This document shows positions 1 to 9,110 of a DNA stretch of 24,608 nt, one piece after another; the stretch's first letter is position 1, and each line of letters opens with the position of its first letter. Under the pieces are notes generated by a model that was not told where the DNA came from, made no database searches, and saw nothing but the letters and a program-made list of their open reading frames with translations. Source of the DNA: Isoetes engelmannii. Its lineage: Eukaryota > Streptophyta > Lycopodiopsida > Isoetales > Isoetaceae. A program made the position numbers and the translations under genes. Where the stretch lies: contig JAANSK020197764.1 of the NCBI GenBank assembly GCA_011763485.2, positions 1-24,608 on the forward strand. Direction: 5' to 3'.

Positions 1-117
1 AAAAAAAGAATTATATGTGGGCGATTGTACCTCGTAAAAATGCAAAATTGATCCTACTAATCTGTCAAATCTTAATTCAAAAAATTTGAAATAAAATAGC
101 CCGTTTGCGATTAATCG

Positions 118-131
118 TCCTTAATTTTGAC
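118..131 (+). other. Putative U12-type intron branch site and AC 3' splice site
   Basis: TCCTTAAT at 118-125 matches the U12 branch consensus (TTCCTTRAY) at 8 of 9 positions when position 117 is included. It is followed by TTTTGAC, ending in AC at 130-131. No AG lies between the in-frame stop (112-114) and the conserved VGD residues of the SRA domain, so an ordinary acceptor cannot join this exon. An AC end leaves phase 2. If the preceding exon ends in GT, the joined residues read V-L-V-G-D, which fits the conserved PGVxVGD entry of SRA domains. The branch-to-splice distance of about 7 nt is shorter than usual. No U12 5' splice site (RTATCCTT) is seen in 1-117. Confidence 0.45.
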
Positions 132-1527
132 CCTGGTTGGAGATCAATTTTATTACAGAAATGAGATTCATATCATTGGTCTTCACCAGCAACTACAGAG
201 TGGCATATCCTGCCTTAGTGCACAGCATAGCGAGTATGGTGATAAAGTTGCAATCAGTGTGGTTGCTTCAGGGGGATATGAAGATGACAAGGATACTGGA
301 GATGTTTTAACTTACACAGGCCAAGGAGGCAATGATTACCGCTCAGGAAGACGCCAAACTGCTAATCAGGAGCTGCTCAGAGGGAATTTGGGTATGGTGA
401 ACAGTTATAATCATCAACTGCCCATTAGAGTTATAAGAGGATACCCTGATAAGAAAAGTCCATCAGCAAACATTTACAGTTATGATGGTCTTTACAGGAT
501 CAGAAAGTTTTGGATAGACAAAGGGGCTGCAGGTTTTAAAGTCTACCAATTCGAGCTTGTGAGGCTACCAGGACAGCAGGAGTTGGGTTCTAAGCTTACA
601 GTGTTTGCTGCGAAGTTGAAGAGGCAGCCTTCAATTCGACTAGACGTGGTAAAGAGAGATTTATCAAGTGGGAAAGAGCTTCTGCCAATCCCTGTGGTGA
701 ATCCTTATGGTAAGGATCTGCCCTCTGATTTCAAATATGTTTGCAATATGGTATTACCACGAAACATTTTGTTGGGTAAGAAGCCTCCAAAACTTAAAGG
801 CTGCAGATGCAAAGGCCGCTGTTGGGACTTTGCAGCATGTGAATGTATTAGGAAAAATGGTGGGATGCCATATACTCATGATGGAGCGCTGGTTGAAACC
901 GAAAGCATAATATTTGAATGTGGGCCAGACTGTGGGTGTCCAGAGACTTGCTACAACAGAGTCAGCCAAAAGGGTGGAATTGGAAAGTTTAATTTGGAAG
1001 TCTTCAAGACCAAACAAAAAGGATGGGGAGTCAGATCATGGGACACCATACCTGCAGGGAGTTTTATATGTGAATATTTGGGGGAATTGCTGGATTCTGA
1101 TGAGGCAGAAAAGAGGGTCGGAAGGGACATGTATTTGTTTGATATTGACTGCATTAAGGGCAACCAGGATAGAGGTGTAGATATCTCCTGTTTCTTTGAA
1201 GATCAAAATCCCAGCATTCCTAACACTAACAGCCATGAGGAGTTTCATGATACGCATATGTCTGTTGATGCAGCTGCATATGGAAACGTAGCCAGATTCA
1301 TAAACCATAGCTGCAACCCTAATGTTTTTGTGCAGTGTGTATTTTGGGACCATGAAGATGTTAGGCGTCCTCATCTTATGATATATGCCATGGACAACAT
1401 CAAACCTTTCACAGAGTTCTGTTATGACTATAATTACACCATTGGTAGTGTGCGGTACCCTGATGGCAGAGAAAAGGTTAAACTGTGCCATTGTGGAGCT
1501 CAAAACTGCAGGGGCAGGCTGTATTGA
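132..1527 (+). CDS. SUVH5/6: SUVH5/6-type histone H3-K9 methyltransferase, 3' terminal exon (partial)
   Basis: This exon encodes about 465 residues, numbered here from the TTG at 127. In order: a YDG/SRA methyl-DNA-binding domain (about 3-150, with VGDQFYYR, VASGGY, LTYTGQGG and YDGLYRI); a pre-SET zinc cluster with nine Cys (226, 228, 232, 238, 240, 265, 269, 271, 275); a SET domain (about 286-440) with GWGVRS, RFINHSCNPN (390-399) and the catalytic-core CYDY (432-435); and a post-SET CxCx4C ending in CRGRLY. The tail resembles the SUVH5/6 branch more than SUVH1/3. The family methylates H3K9 and couples it to non-CG DNA methylation in the nucleus. There is no in-frame ATG before position 394, which lies inside the SRA domain, and frame 1 has a stop at 112-114. 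The N-terminal half must therefore be upstream, or the copy is 5'-truncated. All visible catalytic and zinc residues are intact. The exon start at 132 assumes the AC splice end described separately. Confidence 0.88.
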
Positions 1528-2288
1528 CGATTTCTGTGCATATCTACTAATCACGGGCTATTTTGATCGCTCTTTTCTGACCACTTACACTTCTTCATGT
1601 CTGTGCTTCAGCTCTTCTCAAGCTTGATTTTTTCTGGGGTTGTGAGTACAAGGAAGGATCTGTTATAGGTGAAGGATATCTGGTGCACAACTTTCAGTAT
1701 ATCAGATTGTGTTCTTTATCTGTTTCTATTGCAAAAGCGAGAGAATCGTGGGTCATGTCAATTTCAAGGCTCATGATGTTACCAGTAAATTTTCATGACC
1801 TTACCATATAGTATCTAATGTTCATCCATGCTAGAAGGCAGTACCAGATTGTCAGCCCTTATAACAAACATTCTCAATCATGCATTGTATTGAAAGGAGA
1901 ATTGGAAGCACTTCTGAAGAAGCATTTTTTGTATACTGCTCTTCAAAGCTAAAATACACCTCCACACATCAGGTTCGAGTTAAAGGAACCAATTTTTTTT
2001 GTCTTTTGGAATGCGAGAACCTGCCATTGTCTCTTGCCAATTTGTCTATGCAGATGTGGCCCAATGATTAAAAAATCATTCATACATGTGGAATTCTTTT
2101 TCTTGTCAATTTGTCTTAAACTTGTGTGGATGAAATTGCCATAATAATAATCGATTGAATGCTTATATGTGGTCGGTGCACTTTTACATGAATCCATTGG
2201 AAAATGATTGACAATGTAGTTGAACTAAACCTTACCTAGAAAAGAGTTATGATGCATTAGTGAACCTCACACTTTATTGGCCAGCGCA
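1528..2288 (+). other. 3' untranslated region of the SUVH gene, then intergenic DNA
   Basis: There is no coding potential beyond chance reading frames. The start of this stretch is presumably the SUVH 3' UTR. I see no perfect AATAAA signal; the nearest A-rich candidate is the AATAATAAT around 2142-2150. A GGTTCGAGT near 1974 resembles a tRNA T-loop, but no tRNA folds around it. Confidence 0.4.
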
Positions 2289-2339
2289 ATTCTCTCGAGA
2301 GAATCTTTGTGCTCGCGCGAGAGAATCACGTGATTCTCT
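2289..2339. promoter_or_regulatory. Cluster of three perfect palindromes including a G-box
   Basis: Within 51 bp there are three exact palindromes: ATTCTCTCGAGAGAAT (2289-2304), CTCGCGCGAG (2312-2321), and AGAGAATCACGTGATTCTCT (2320-2339). The last is centred on a CACGTG G-box (2327-2332), the classic bZIP/bHLH site. The GAGAGAAT half-site is shared by the first and third palindromes. An inverted CCAAT (ATTGG) lies about 10 bp upstream. The cluster is about 260-310 bp upstream of a possible start codon at 2599, which suits a promoter. The palindromes are seen directly; regulatory use is inferred. Confidence 0.4.
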
Positions 2340-2352
2340 TGAGCTAATCACA

Positions 2353-2500
2353 GTGACGTAGCATCTAGGTGAAAGTGTTTTTTTTTGCATATTTCTTCCC
2401 CTGATCCCTTGTTATGTGCACTTGCAGATTCGGCAGGTCTACCTGAGCGCGTGTCTAACTCCGCGCACTTCATGAGTGTTGAAGATGCTTGTGTATAATA
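2353..2500 (+). promoter_or_regulatory. Possible core promoter: TGACGTA and TATA-like box
   Basis: A TGACGTA (as-1/CRE-like bZIP motif) lies near 2353-2361. A TATAAT sits at 2494-2499 inside the near-palindrome TGTGTATAATACACA. Transcription would then start around 2525, ahead of the ATG at 2599 with its good GTAAGC donor. There is an in-frame stop upstream of that ATG, as expected for a leader. All of this rests on motif matches. Confidence 0.25.
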
Positions 2501-2598
2501 CACAGATATAGAGAATAACTCTGAATGCAAAATGAGCAGATTCAGGAGAGCAATTAGGGTTAGGCACAATTGCTTAAATTCTGCAGTACGTTGACAGC

Positions 2599-2650
2599 AT
2601 GATTCCTAAGGCAAGGGCTTTGGTCACCGGGGACGGCTTTGAGAATAGAG
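2599..2650 (+). CDS. Candidate first coding exon of an unrecognised gene
   Basis: An ATG at 2599 opens 17 codons (MIPKARALVTGDGFENR) and then reaches a strong donor, AGAG|GTAAGC, in phase 1. The phase matches the next candidate exon at 4915-4989, giving R-V-L-L-P across the junction. Upstream lie a TATA-like box and the G-box palindrome. I recognise no family. The short length and lack of homology mean chance remains a real possibility. Confidence 0.25.
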
Positions 2651-4914
2651 GTAAGCGGTCTGATTGAAATTTTTGTGCCATCATTCGATTTGGGTTGGGG
2701 CCACACTTCCTTCGTTTTTTGTGTTGGTACATTTTCTTAATGTTTCTACAGAAAAAGAATTTGATTTATTTGCCGATTCTTAATACGAGTGGCTTGGATT
2801 ATAATAAATTGATATCAAGCATTTGATATCTTTACTAAATGCAATGGTTCTTTTTGAATCAACATGTTACTGTCTATTTTCTGTTTGAAATAAGCATGCA
2901 TATACGTTGATAAGCAGCTCCTATGTTGGTTCTATTCTTTGCTACTCCATAATTTATGTGACCAGGTTTTATTTAACTTGAAAATACACAATACAACTAC
3001 AAATCCAAAAAAAATTAACATCTACCTAACGAAAATTAAAAACCTTTGTTTCGTACAATAGAAGCTATTTTCCAAAAAAAGAGTTAACATCTATAAAAAA
3101 AATAAATTCTAAAACCTTTGTTTTGGTGTGTTATGGGGGATTTGTTTCCTTCAATAGTTCATATGACATAAAAACACATGCTTTTTGCCTTTTTATTTTT
3201 TTGGATTGCCCCCCGTTAAAGGGGCAATTCGTTAGGTAGAGGGTGGGTTCTGGGCATCTTGCGGCATATGCTAGCATATCTCTATAATTTTTAGTTTTTT
3301 TCCCGGCAGTGGAAGGGTTTTTGGAATTTATTTAAGATGAAATAACCAAAGGTTTTTTGGGTTCTTGACACCGAAACTTTTTGGACCCACCGAATTTTTG
3401 CCGAAAAGTCATTTTACAATAATATTTTAAAAAGCAAGCTCCCAATGGTTTGATTTTAGGCTAAACGTGTTATTTTAGGTGCTAAATTTTTTAGATTCTA
3501 ATTGCCATGCCAATCATAGTGCACCATAGAATTAGCTACTCTATGATTGGTTATCCATGATTGGAGGAGATTAATATAAGATGTGCTAATCTAAGTTTGA
3601 TGGTTTACAATACCCAGAGCCAATAATAGATGACTGGATGAGAATAGATCCTAGGGGTCTAAGGACATGGCTTGGGATCAATAAGCATCATTGATTGTCT
3701 TACGAATATTGATTGCATCATAGTTGAGAGAAACTAGAGAGAGAATACATATAGAGAGACTAGAGAGATAATAGAGAGAGAAATTAGAGAGAGACACTAA
3801 AGAGAGAAAGACAAGCTTAGTTTTGCTTTGTTTTGTTTTGTTACATTGTATTGTATATGTATGTTGTTCGTTTGCCCATGGCATTTTGGGGGCAATCTGT
3901 AGTGCTTTGCACCTAACAACTTCTTCCATAACACACTAAAACAAAGATTTTAAAAATTCTTTCCATAACTATCTGGGGTGGGAATGTAGACATGATGTGG
4001 TGAAAATTGCATGGTCCAAATGCACTAGGCTAAAATTTGTTGATGGCTTGGGTTATAATAGACTCCCATTTACAAAGTAAGATTATGGTTTCTAAGTTCA
4101 TCTAGAGGATGCTTAAGGATATGGCTTATACACTTGGATTGCAGTTGGTGAACCAGTCGCTTGCACATTCTATTCCTTTTCAGAAGCTTCACTAAAACCT
4201 CTTCCTCCTTGGTGTTTCTTTTATCAGCTACGCTCATTTTTCTAATGCCCTCACTGTTTTGAAACGTAGGTTGGAGCCCTGGGAGACAGTACGTACTTTC
4301 TTCTATTTTTCATCTTTTGAGTTTCTTTGTTGGTGGTCATTAGTAGAAGGCCTATTTTCCATTGGGCTTGGTCGTTTCAAGGATTTGCAGGCCAGTTCAA
4401 GGTCGATTCTTCAATATGTGCAAACGTTTTCTCAAGTTAGGTATTGCCCCTTTGCTGGTATCAGTTGCAACCCAAAACAGCGGAGATGCTGGTGCAAGCC
4501 ATTCCAAATAAGCAATCTTGTTCTTCTACCCTCTTTTTCTACATTATGCCTTTGTCATAATTTTTTTGCCTTTGTGTATGTCCTGAATAGAAAGCTTATT
4601 GTGGAGTTAACTAAGCAGAGGTCTTAAGTTAACAGATGAGATTATGATCTTTCGTATATTTTACCAATAACTCAGGCACATGATTGTAGCATGCCAGTAG
4701 AATTGCTCCTCTCTTCTTGACATATGCATCTACCAGCAGCAAGCAAAGGCTTCAAAAGCATCCCTTGTTTTGATGGGTCTGATAATGCATCGATATCATT
4801 TATCTGACGGGCAAAGGGCATAGCTTCAATATACAGAATTGCTCTATTTATCATGGATTGAACCGGTTATTCATCTTCTATTATAACTTCATTCCTGGCC
4901 TGTGTCTTGTATAG
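2651..4914 (+). other. Gene-free stretch (possible long first intron) with simple repeats
   Basis: This AT-rich DNA contains a diverged direct duplication (3007-3053 and 3073-3123, sharing TTAACATCTA and AAACCTTTGTTT). It also has a perfect 13-bp inverted repeat TCTACCTAACGAA (3021-3033 against 3228-3240), a GAGA-rich tract (about 3727-3811) and a TTTTG tract (about 3822-3843). Longer reading frames at 4259-4627 (plus) and 4672-4854 (minus) match no family I know and lack splice or start context. I see no gene here that I can support. Confidence 0.4.
3727..3811. repeat. GAGA-rich low-complexity tract
   Basis: This is an imperfect run of AGAGAGA blocks separated by AAACTA, ATACAT and similar words. 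It is followed by TTTTG repeats. Such tracts are common in plant introns and promoters; no function can be read from it. Confidence 0.6.
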
Positions 4915-4989
4915 TGTTGCTACCTAACGATGCAAATGAATCAATGAATAATGGTGATCTGGCCGGCAAGAACAGGGCTGCAAATCCAG
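4915..4989 (+). CDS. Candidate second coding exon of an unrecognised gene
   Basis: The exon lies between an acceptor TGTATAG and a donor CCAG|GTATGC. Only one frame is open, encoding about 25 polar residues (LLPNDANESMNNGDLAGKNR, then AANP). Its entry phase fits the 2599-2650 exon, and it leaves in phase 1. It does not chain in phase to the open frame of the next candidate exon at 5452, so the two blocks may belong to different genes or one exon boundary may be wrong. No family is recognised. Confidence 0.25.
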
Positions 4990-5130
4990 GTATGCCATGT
5001 GGTTTGCCTTGTTTCAATCAATAAACATCTCTGCTTTTCTCTTGGTTATTTAAAATCCTGATTAGCCATGTGAATCGGCAGCATTGCTTGAAGTTTCTTT
5101 TTCTTCAAGTCGGCAGCATGGGGTAGATAA

Positions 5131-5274
5131 CGTCCTCCTACGAGGCATTATGGGCCAGGAAAATGGTTGAGTGGCCATGTGGCCAGGAAATCCTGAGGCC
5201 ATACGGCAGTACGGCCGAGGAATTTCCTGGCCATGAGGCCATTTTCATGACCCATAATGCCGAGTAGGAGGACG
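5131..5274. mobile_element. Short foldback element, MITE-like, with TAA flanks
   Basis: The left arm begins CGTCCTCCTAC and the right arm ends GTAGGAGGACG (inverted). Homology between the arms continues through GGCATTATGGG, GAAAATGG and GGCCAGGAAAT towards the centre at about 5203. Both ends abut TAA in the same orientation (5128-5130 and 5275-5277), which could be a 3-bp target duplication of the PIF/Harbinger kind. The terminal sequence is not a typical Harbinger end, so the class is open. It could also be transcribed into a long hairpin RNA. It lies between the candidate exons ending at 4989 and starting at 5452. Confidence 0.6.
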
Positions 5275-5451
5275 TAATCGGCCTTAACGTAGTGGGTCGA
5301 GTCCTTTTGCAAAAATCGTAGCGCGGCTATGGCGATGGCGAGTTTGTGACCAACGGCGAGTATGTGAGCAAATCTGAATGTTTCCTTTGATTTTTCTGCA
5401 TCTAACTTCATCTTTTCTTGCTGTATAATGCGATTTTTGTTCTTGTTTCAG

Positions 5452-5545
5452 GGATAATCCATCGTTTGACCTTGGATTATCACAAAGCTTGATTCCAAAT
5501 CCCAATATCGTCACAATGCCAGCCAAGAATCATCCTATAAAGCAT
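5452..5545 (+). CDS. Possible exon with a PSFDLGLSQ motif, unrecognised gene
   Basis: After a good acceptor (TTGTTTCAG) one frame reads about 31 residues containing DNPSFDLGLSQSLIPN, then reaches a weak donor AAAGCAT|GTACAC in phase 0. From memory, PSFDLG-like strings occur in some plant proteins related to transposon-borne Ulp1 proteases; this is only a resemblance. Joining in phase to the next exon would need the weak acceptor before 5610. The preceding candidate exon does not supply the required phase 2. Confidence 0.25.
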
Positions 5546-5587
5546 GTACACATTCTATTGTTTATGTTTTCTTTGTTGTATATTTAG

Positions 5588-6516
5588 GTTCTCCCAACAT
5601 CCATCAAAGAACAGGCCATTAAACATGAAGAATTGTAAGCCGAGCGATAGGAGAAGGCCTGTTGAAGTATATGCACATATCAATCCTGATTTTTATGAGA
5701 CATTCAGGCTATACTTCTCTCACATGCCACCTCCGGAGGACGATGAAGATTTTATGGAAAGACATTTGTTGTTATCAACGATCACAAGGCCAAGGACTGA
5801 TGTATGGTATCAAATTCAGAATCTTGGTATTCATAAACTTGCTAACTTCGAAGGTGGCATCTTCAATTCTTGGTAATTCTTTTTTTATTTGTTATATTCC
5901 TTGCTTTTGCCAATTTGAATGATTGATTCAAGTCTGCTTTCAGGTGTCAAAGTGAAGAACATGACTTTCCATCATTTCGTTGTCACTAAGGAGAGAGAGC
6001 AAGGTTGCCCAGATGATACGCTGGTCAATCTTACAGGCCATAAGAGAATAATTACTTTGAAAAACTATGATCACAGTGGCAAATTAGAAATGATGGCCAT
6101 ACAAGCTAGTTTAATGCATGGAGAAAACCGTTCTTACGATGAGATCTTACATGAAACAAAAAAAGAGTTAAGTGTCAATAATCTGCATCTCTGTTCTATT
6201 TCTCTCTACTTCTCTCTCTTCTTGTTTATGTTCTATTTCTCTCTTCTTTGACACTTTTTTTCTTTTTATTGTAGAAGCTCAAAGTATATTGAGGGCAACA
6301 TCTTCTGCTGAAGCACAAGTTGTTGGGCCTCCCACAAGATCACCACAAGTTGTTGGACCTGGGGGGCCAAACAGTCCAACAGTAAATGCAGCATCAAACA
6401 TTATACCTGCGGTGCCAAACAGTCCAGTTGCACCTGAAGCTGCTTCGATATCTGCGTCAAATAGGAATTCAAGTACAGTCATGAATTTTTACAATTGTAA
6501 CTTTCCAACATGTTAG
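5588..6516 (+). CDS. Unrecognised gene: three phase-consistent exons (5588/5610-5853, 5944-6171, 6275-6516)
   Basis: Three open stretches chain on the plus strand with phase 1 at both junctions: CGAAG|GTGGCA to TTTCAG|GTGTC, and GAGTTAA|GTGTCA to ATTGTAG|AAGC. The first exon encodes a conserved-looking segment (VEVYAHINPDFYETFRLYFS, then PPEDDEDFMERH). The second gives NMTFHHFVVTKEREQG, then CPDDTLVNLTGHKRI. The third is Pro/Ser/Ala-rich with repeated QVVGP and PNSP words and ends at TAG 6514-6516. If intron 1 is retained, a stop follows directly at 5874. The product would be about 230 residues plus any upstream exon. I recognise no domain, signal peptide or membrane segment. It could be a lineage-specific gene or a transposon-derived fragment. 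The correct 5' end is unknown. Confidence 0.4.
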
Positions 6517-6751
6517 ATTATTTGGGTTTTTGTATGTTCTGTTTTGTTAAAGTTCTAATATTTTGTTTTGTGTTGTTCCATAGCATCATTTGGATGAAAA
6601 ACTTCTGGATGTTTTTTTAAAGAGATGCCAATGGTAAAAACTTCTGCAACAACATATTTTTGCTGCAATAATACAAAGCTTTTTGCTGCATTACATGGAC
6701 AGATTTGGTACAGATTTGCTTGCATATATACGCAGGTTTTTGTTGTACAGA
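6517..6751 (+). other. Non-coding AT-rich stretch downstream of the unknown gene
   Basis: This is T-rich DNA with repeated CTGCAATAA and TTGTACAG words, likely 3' UTR and start of the repeat zone. No gene is seen. Confidence 0.4.
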
Positions 6752-7167
6752 TTTGATGTAAATCCTGTTGTAATGGATATGTAATTTTGTTGTAAATTGA
6801 TTCGCAAATCTTGCTGTCAATTGGTTATGTAAATTTGTGTAAATCCTGATCTAAATGGATTATGTAAATGGGTTATGTTCCTGCTGTAAATTTACTCCTG
6901 ATTTGATATAAATTTTTGCTGTAAATTCTTTACGTTATGACCACAACATGCTTGTTATGACTTGTTTGATGTAAATCCTATTGTAATGGATATGTAATTT
7001 TGTTGTAAATTGATTCGCAAATCTTGCTGTCAATTGGTTATGTAAATTTGTGTAAATCCTGATCTAAATGGATTATGTAAATAGGTTATGTTCCTGCTGT
7101 AAATTTACTCCTGATTTGATATAAATTTCTGCTGTAAATTCTTTACGTTATGACCACAACATGCTTG
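6752..7167. repeat. 213-bp tandem duplication
   Basis: The segment beginning TTTGATGTAAATCCT at 6752 recurs at 6965. The two copies differ at only a few positions (for example CTGTTG/CTATTG, GGGTTATG/AGGTTATG, TTTTTGCTG/TTTCTGCTG). The first copy runs to 6964 and the second to about 7167. Each copy itself consists of degenerate TGTAAAT words. The near-identity points to a recent duplication. Neither strand codes for anything across it. Confidence 0.85.
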
Positions 7168-7550
7168 TTATGGCCATAACAAATCATGCTACTGGATATA
7201 GCATTAAAAATTGAATAGCCCAAATTGAAACCTAGGACAAAAGGATGAGGCCCAGTATGTTAAGGAAGTTTAGGTTTTTCTACCTTTGATATAATCATGC
7301 CATAGCTTGAACTCTATTCCAGCCCTGAAATTGAGAATCGCTAAGGGCCATTTTCGATGAGCGTAAAACCTCCAGGTTTTTTGGAGGTTAGAAAAAAAAC
7401 ATATGGGGTTCCTATGAATGCCTGATTGAGAGGAACTCACCTGATTTTGAAGTATTCACCTTTTATTTCTGAATGCCAAGGTCTACACCTCTTTTTGTCT
7501 TCTTGTATAGCTCCGTTTGTCTTCTTGTAATGTGGAACGACAACAAAGAA

Positions 7551-7624
7551 GGTATTCTGGCTGTGGCAAGGCAACTGGGAGCGCCGTTAGGCGCGACCGG
7601 TTGACCTGCCACAGCCAGAATGCC
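7551..7624. other. Compact 74-nt near-perfect stem-loop
   Basis: Two 35-nt arms (7551-7585 and 7590-7624) around a GTTA loop pair at about 31 of 35 positions without bulges. The outer 18 bp (starting GGTATTCTGGCTGTGGCA) pair throughout, with one G-U. The shape resembles a short miRNA/siRNA-type foldback or a minimal inverted-repeat element. No flanking target duplication is seen. Pairing was worked out by hand. Confidence 0.6.
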
Positions 7625-9110
7625 TGAGCTGTTGCGGTTGGCCAGGGTTAAAGACAATTACTTGTTGCAGCTGAAGAAGCTACCGGATGCAAGAATGACG
7701 ACCCTGTTGCAATTCTTGATAAGAATATCTGCCACATGGCAGCAAGGGATCGCTCCAAAATCATGAATGATGGCCCCCTTTGCTTGATGTAGGTCTGATT
7801 GTATGCTACATACCAGAGGATAACAAAGCATGAGATTTGAGATCCATGGGAATGGAGCAAGTTCGGGCTTGAGGTAGAACTCACCAAAACCTTGAGAAAT
7901 TTTAGGTTGGATGCCTCATGGGAAGCCGCCGTAAGAATGAATTGCAGGCTTTTGTCCTGGCCCAGCTCTAGTATTTTCTTCTCCCATTCATCCTTCGGCC
8001 GTCTATTTTTTCTCCTATTGTCTATTTGCCATTTCATGCCTTTGCGGGTCGTTATCTTCATTTGCTGCTTCTTGCCACAATAGTAAGGCAGATATTTAAT
8101 TACTTGGTGAAAGTGAGAGCCCATCCCCATTACTGCCTGCCTTTGTTTCTTTGCATTTGCCATATCATCAATTTGAAGGCGCTCAAAGATAGAACATTTC
8201 CATTGAAAGCCCTCCACTTTCTCCAACTAGAGGACAAAAATGGAGCAAGAGGACAAAATATATGATTACTACCTCTCTAGAAGACAAAAAGATCTTGCTA
8301 GAGGACAAACCCATTTCTGAATTGGGGAATTCAGAAGTGCTCCGGTACTTTTGAGTTTTTTTAACTACCTCTGCCACGGAGGATAAAATTGGGTTGGAGA
8401 AACGCAAATAATGGCAAAAAACTTCTGTCTCCACATGCCACGAAGCAAAGGCAAGGCTTCATAGCTCTCTAATGGGGATGCGCCCTGATAAATACTTAAA
8501 AAGACAAGACCATTTCAATTCCAAGTGGTGTGGTATATTGCTTATGATATAATGTCATGGCTCAAATATTGGTTGCTACTACTTGACCTACATAAAGGCA
8601 TTTTCACTCTTTTTCTCTATACCATTTGTTGCTTTTTGCTCGAAATGTGTGTATGCTCATTAACAATTGCTTTTCTATCGAACTTTAACTTGCAAAGTAT
8701 GTGGCCTTCTATGGTTAATTACTTATTTTCTAGCCAACTTAGCACTTTCCCTATTTATATAAACACATTCTAGCTTTTCTTGCTCTTGGCCCTTGCTTAA
8801 TTGGATTACATTGCTTTTTCTTTCTGCCTCTTTTTCAATATTCTTGTCGGTGTTTCTCCATAGAAGTTCTAGAAATAGCATTTTTCTTCGTTTCGTCGAA
8901 TAGAAGGAAAACAAAGCTTTAGAACTATGGAGGTAGTTTAGAGTTAGTTCTTTTCCTCTTCTAGCTCCCTATTTAGGTATTTTCACGTCCCTTTTCTTCC
9001 TTATTAGCTCTCATTACATCTCCCTTCCTTCTTCCTATGGTCCTACCTCCCCCCCCCCTCTTTCCCTACCTTTCTTTCAATTGTATACCTTATTTGTAAA
9101 CTAACAACTA
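7625..9110. other. Gene-poor stretch without recognisable genes
   Basis: The longest reading frame is on the minus strand (7648-8226, 192 codons). It is rich in basic and hydrophobic residues, matches no family I know, and has no convincing splice or promoter context, so I do not call it a gene. Around 8226-8310 AGAGGACAAA-type words recur four times. From about 8570 to 9080 the plus strand is pyrimidine-rich, ending in a run of C (about 9050-9058). Confidence 0.4.

Noticed and set aside
1036-1554. Minus-strand frame of 172 codons opposite the SUVH exon
   Set aside because: It is an antisense shadow of a clearly conserved SET-domain coding exon.
1970-1990. GGTTCGAGT resembling a tRNA T-arm
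   Set aside because: No acceptor stem, D-arm or anticodon arm can be placed around it.
4259-4627. Plus-strand open frame of 122 codons
   Set aside because: The translation is dominated by Phe, Cys and Leu from T-rich DNA, with no motif and no splice phase linking it to neighbouring candidate exons.
7340-7372. TAAGGGCCATTTTCGATGAG looking like a Harbinger-type MITE left end
   Set aside because: No matching inverted right end was found downstream, so an element cannot be supported.
7648-8226. Minus-strand open frame of 192 codons
   Set aside because: No recognisable motif, no convincing start or splice context, odd mix of basic and hydrophobic runs, and it lies in repeat-laden DNA. Length alone is not enough.
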